DNA from: Bacteroidota bacterium | GTDB taxonomy: Bacteria; Bacteroidota; Bacteroidia; Sphingobacteriales; Sphingobacteriaceae | Assembly: GCA_023450085.1 (NCBI GenBank) | Contig: JAEXHI010000025.1 | Location: 124,001-188,000 of the forward strand | Length of the DNA stretch: 64,000 nt | Direction of reading: 5' to 3' | Shown: positions 62,688 through 64,000 of the stretch, piece after piece | Layout of the letters: every line of letters begins with the position of its first letter | Position numbering within the stretch: position 1 is the first letter of the stretch | Position numbers and translations under genes: made by a program | The notes under the pieces: model-generated | Seen by the model: only the letters and a program-made list of their open reading frames with translations | The model's database searches: none | What the model was told of the DNA's origin: nothing

Positions 62688-64000
62688 TGCATTTGTAGCT
62701 TTTGTTTTTCTCAAACTCAAATGAGCTTTCGGCTTGTTCATCCAAGACGATGTAAGCATCGAATTTCTTACCTGCCTTGCTTTTCATTCCTTTAATAAGG
62801 GAAGTTTTGCCCTTATTGACAAGGTTTTCAATATCGGCAATACCAATTTGTACACCGCAGATATTACGGAACTGTACCCAATTACAAACCTCATCAGGAC
62901 ACTTCACTATTTTATCACGGATAATGAGTTGTTGGTTTTTGCATTTCGGGCAAACCAATTTAGGCAGGTTGTTTTGAGCAATGGAAGTTTGCAACAATTC
63001 ATTCGTAATAGATGAAGCGTAATTTTCCATTTCTTTTTGAAAAGCCTCTGCATCCACTTCGTTATTTTCGATTTTCTGCAAAGCAAGTTCCCATTCGGCG
63101 GTCATTGCCACGTCTGCAATTTTTCGGTCTTTGACAAACCCGTATACCTGCAATCCCTTTTCGGTGGGGATTAAGGATTTCTTTTCCCTTTGGATATAAT
63201 TACGGGTAAACAGGGTTTCAATAATCGCTGCTCTTGTGGCAGGCGTACCTATACCTATATTTTGCAACACTTTCCGTTCGTCTTCGTTTTCAATTTCCTT
63301 TCCTGCACTTTCCATTGCCGACAAAAGCCCTGCTTCGGTATAAAGCACGGGTGGTTTGGTTTTCTTTTCTAAAACAGAGGCTTCTTTGATTTTAAGTTCA
63401 TCACCTTTTTTTAGTTCTGGCAAATCCTGTACAGGTTCGGTATCATCATCGGAGAAACTGCCTTTGATGGAACGCCAGCCTGCTTCTAAAACCTTACAAC
63501 CCTTTGCTGTAAAATCATAATGCAATGCCTGTAAACCTACATCGGTTATCGCTTTGATGCAGGCTTGTGAAAGGGCTTCGAGCAATCGAAAGGCAATCAT
63601 ATCATAAATGGAATTTTCCTTTGCGTTCAGGGCAGACGGGATTTTATCAGTAATCAATAATCCGTGGTGGTCGGTAACACGCAGGTCATTTACAATACGT
63701 TTATTGAACCGTCCCCATTTCATTTTAGATACGGCTTGCTTGTAGGTTTCCCTATCCTGCAAAGCCCTTACGAGGTTGGGTATTTCAGCCCAAACATCTT
63801 CGGGAATATATTTGCTTCCAGTGCGTGGGTATGTGATAAACTTCTTTTCGTAGAGGCTTTGGGCAATATTGAGCGTTTCTTCGGCAGAAAGGTTCAGCTT
63901 TTTGTTGGCTTCCTTTTGTAATCCGGTAAGGTCGAACAATAAAGGAGGTTGCTCTGTAACACTTTTGGTTTCTACGGATGTAACCGTTGCTGTTTCGTTT
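62677..64000 (-). CDS. topB: Type IA topoisomerase III, Exc-like (5' partial)
   Basis: About 441 residues in the window; the start lies beyond the right edge. The catalytic tyrosine is in FITYPRTGSKY. The NIGIGTPATRAAIIETL motif and a C-terminal zinc-ribbon-like CPKC/CPDEVC pair are present. CTnDOT carries a topoisomerase III of this kind, Exc, in its excision operon. The C-terminus overlaps the ORF6N gene. Confidence 0.92.
   Translation of the reverse strand, partial: NETATVTSVETKSVTEQPPLLFDLTGLQKEANKKLNLSAEETLNIAQSLYEKKFITYPRTGSKYIPEDVWAEIPNLVRALQDRETYKQAVSKMKWGRFNKRIVNDLRVTDHHGLLITDKIPSALNAKENSIYDMIAFRLLEALSQACIKAITDVGLQALHYDFTAKGCKVLEAGWRSIKGSFSDDDTEPVQDLPELKKGDELKIKEASVLEKKTKPPVLYTEAGLLSAMESAGKEIENEDERKVLQNIGIGTPATRAAIIETLFTRNYIQREKKSLIPTEKGLQVYGFVKDRKIADVAMTAEWELALQKIENNEVDAEAFQKEMENYASSITNELLQTSIAQNNLPKLVCPKCKNQQLIIRDKIVKCPDEVCNWVQFRNICGVQIGIADIENLVNKGKTSLIKGMKSKAGKKFDAYIVLDEQAESSFEFEKNKSYKCNGK

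Noticed and set aside
1..64000. CRISPR arrays, tRNA and rRNA genes
   Set aside because: No regularly spaced long repeats and no tRNA- or rRNA-like stretch were seen on either strand.

Overview
The window looks like most of an integrative and conjugative element (ICE) of the CTnDOT/Bacteroides type in an AT-rich member of the Bacteroidota, probably Flavobacteriia or Sphingobacteriia. The evidence is an IntDOT-like tyrosine integrase, a near-complete traA-traQ set, a mobA/mobB/mobC relaxosome set, RteC, Xis2c/Xis2d-like helix-turn-helix proteins, an Exc-like topoisomerase III, and promoters with the Bacteroidota -7 element TAnnTTTG. The exact species cannot be fixed from sequence alone. The right end of the element lies outside the window. 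The left boundary probably lies between the small YqaE-like gene (about 400) and the integrase (1088).

Layout. 1-400: a partial gene and a YqaE/Pmp3-like gene, possibly chromosomal. 1088-2413: integrase. 2841-8922: an operon-like block with SSB, a DUF932 protein, small unknowns and a PRTRC cassette (E, C, B and ThiF proteins), which has the parts of a ubiquitin-like modification system. 9397-16911: metal/anion cargo with SulP, ArsR, DUF6428, DoxX, ChrA, a metallophosphoesterase, GcvH, the Acr3 arsenite pump and a convergent NhaA. 17133-18212: an IS110-family transposase. 18459-19774: a degenerate receiver protein, a long imperfect hairpin and two excisionase-type HTH proteins. 19928-20728: a TIGR02391 protein. 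21184-30664: traQ to traE on the minus strand. 30869-34186: an XRE regulator with a SIR2-HerA pair, a known anti-phage combination, sitting between traE and traD. 34243-36380: traD to traA. 36381-37079: probable oriT region. 37080-40907: mobA, mobB relaxase and the mobC coupling protein. 41057-45674: mercury/heavy-metal cargo with a deleted CusA-type pump. 45923-54570: two-component system, TolC, RND pump, adaptor and DUF1259 protein. 54936-55757: RteC. 55817-64000: a 1807-residue methylase-helicase, DUF1896, ORF6N-PLD and topoisomerase III.

How it fits together. Five intergenic regions ahead of the transfer and excision modules (HTH/receiver, traE operon, traA/oriT, mobC, DUF1896/helicase) share an unusual array of four TGGC-like half-sites spaced exactly 10 bp apart. 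I propose these are operators of one ICE-wide regulator. Cargo modules have separate local control: a shared 18-bp ArsR-type palindrome precedes arsR, the arsenic operon and nhaA, and an 11-bp tandem repeat sits 6 bp ahead of the -7 element of both the two-component operon and the efflux operon it probably controls. The strongest leads for new biology are the TGGC arrays, the 108-nt hairpin at 18978-19085, the PRTRC Ubl/E2/E1 cassette and the GcvH-containing arsenic operon.
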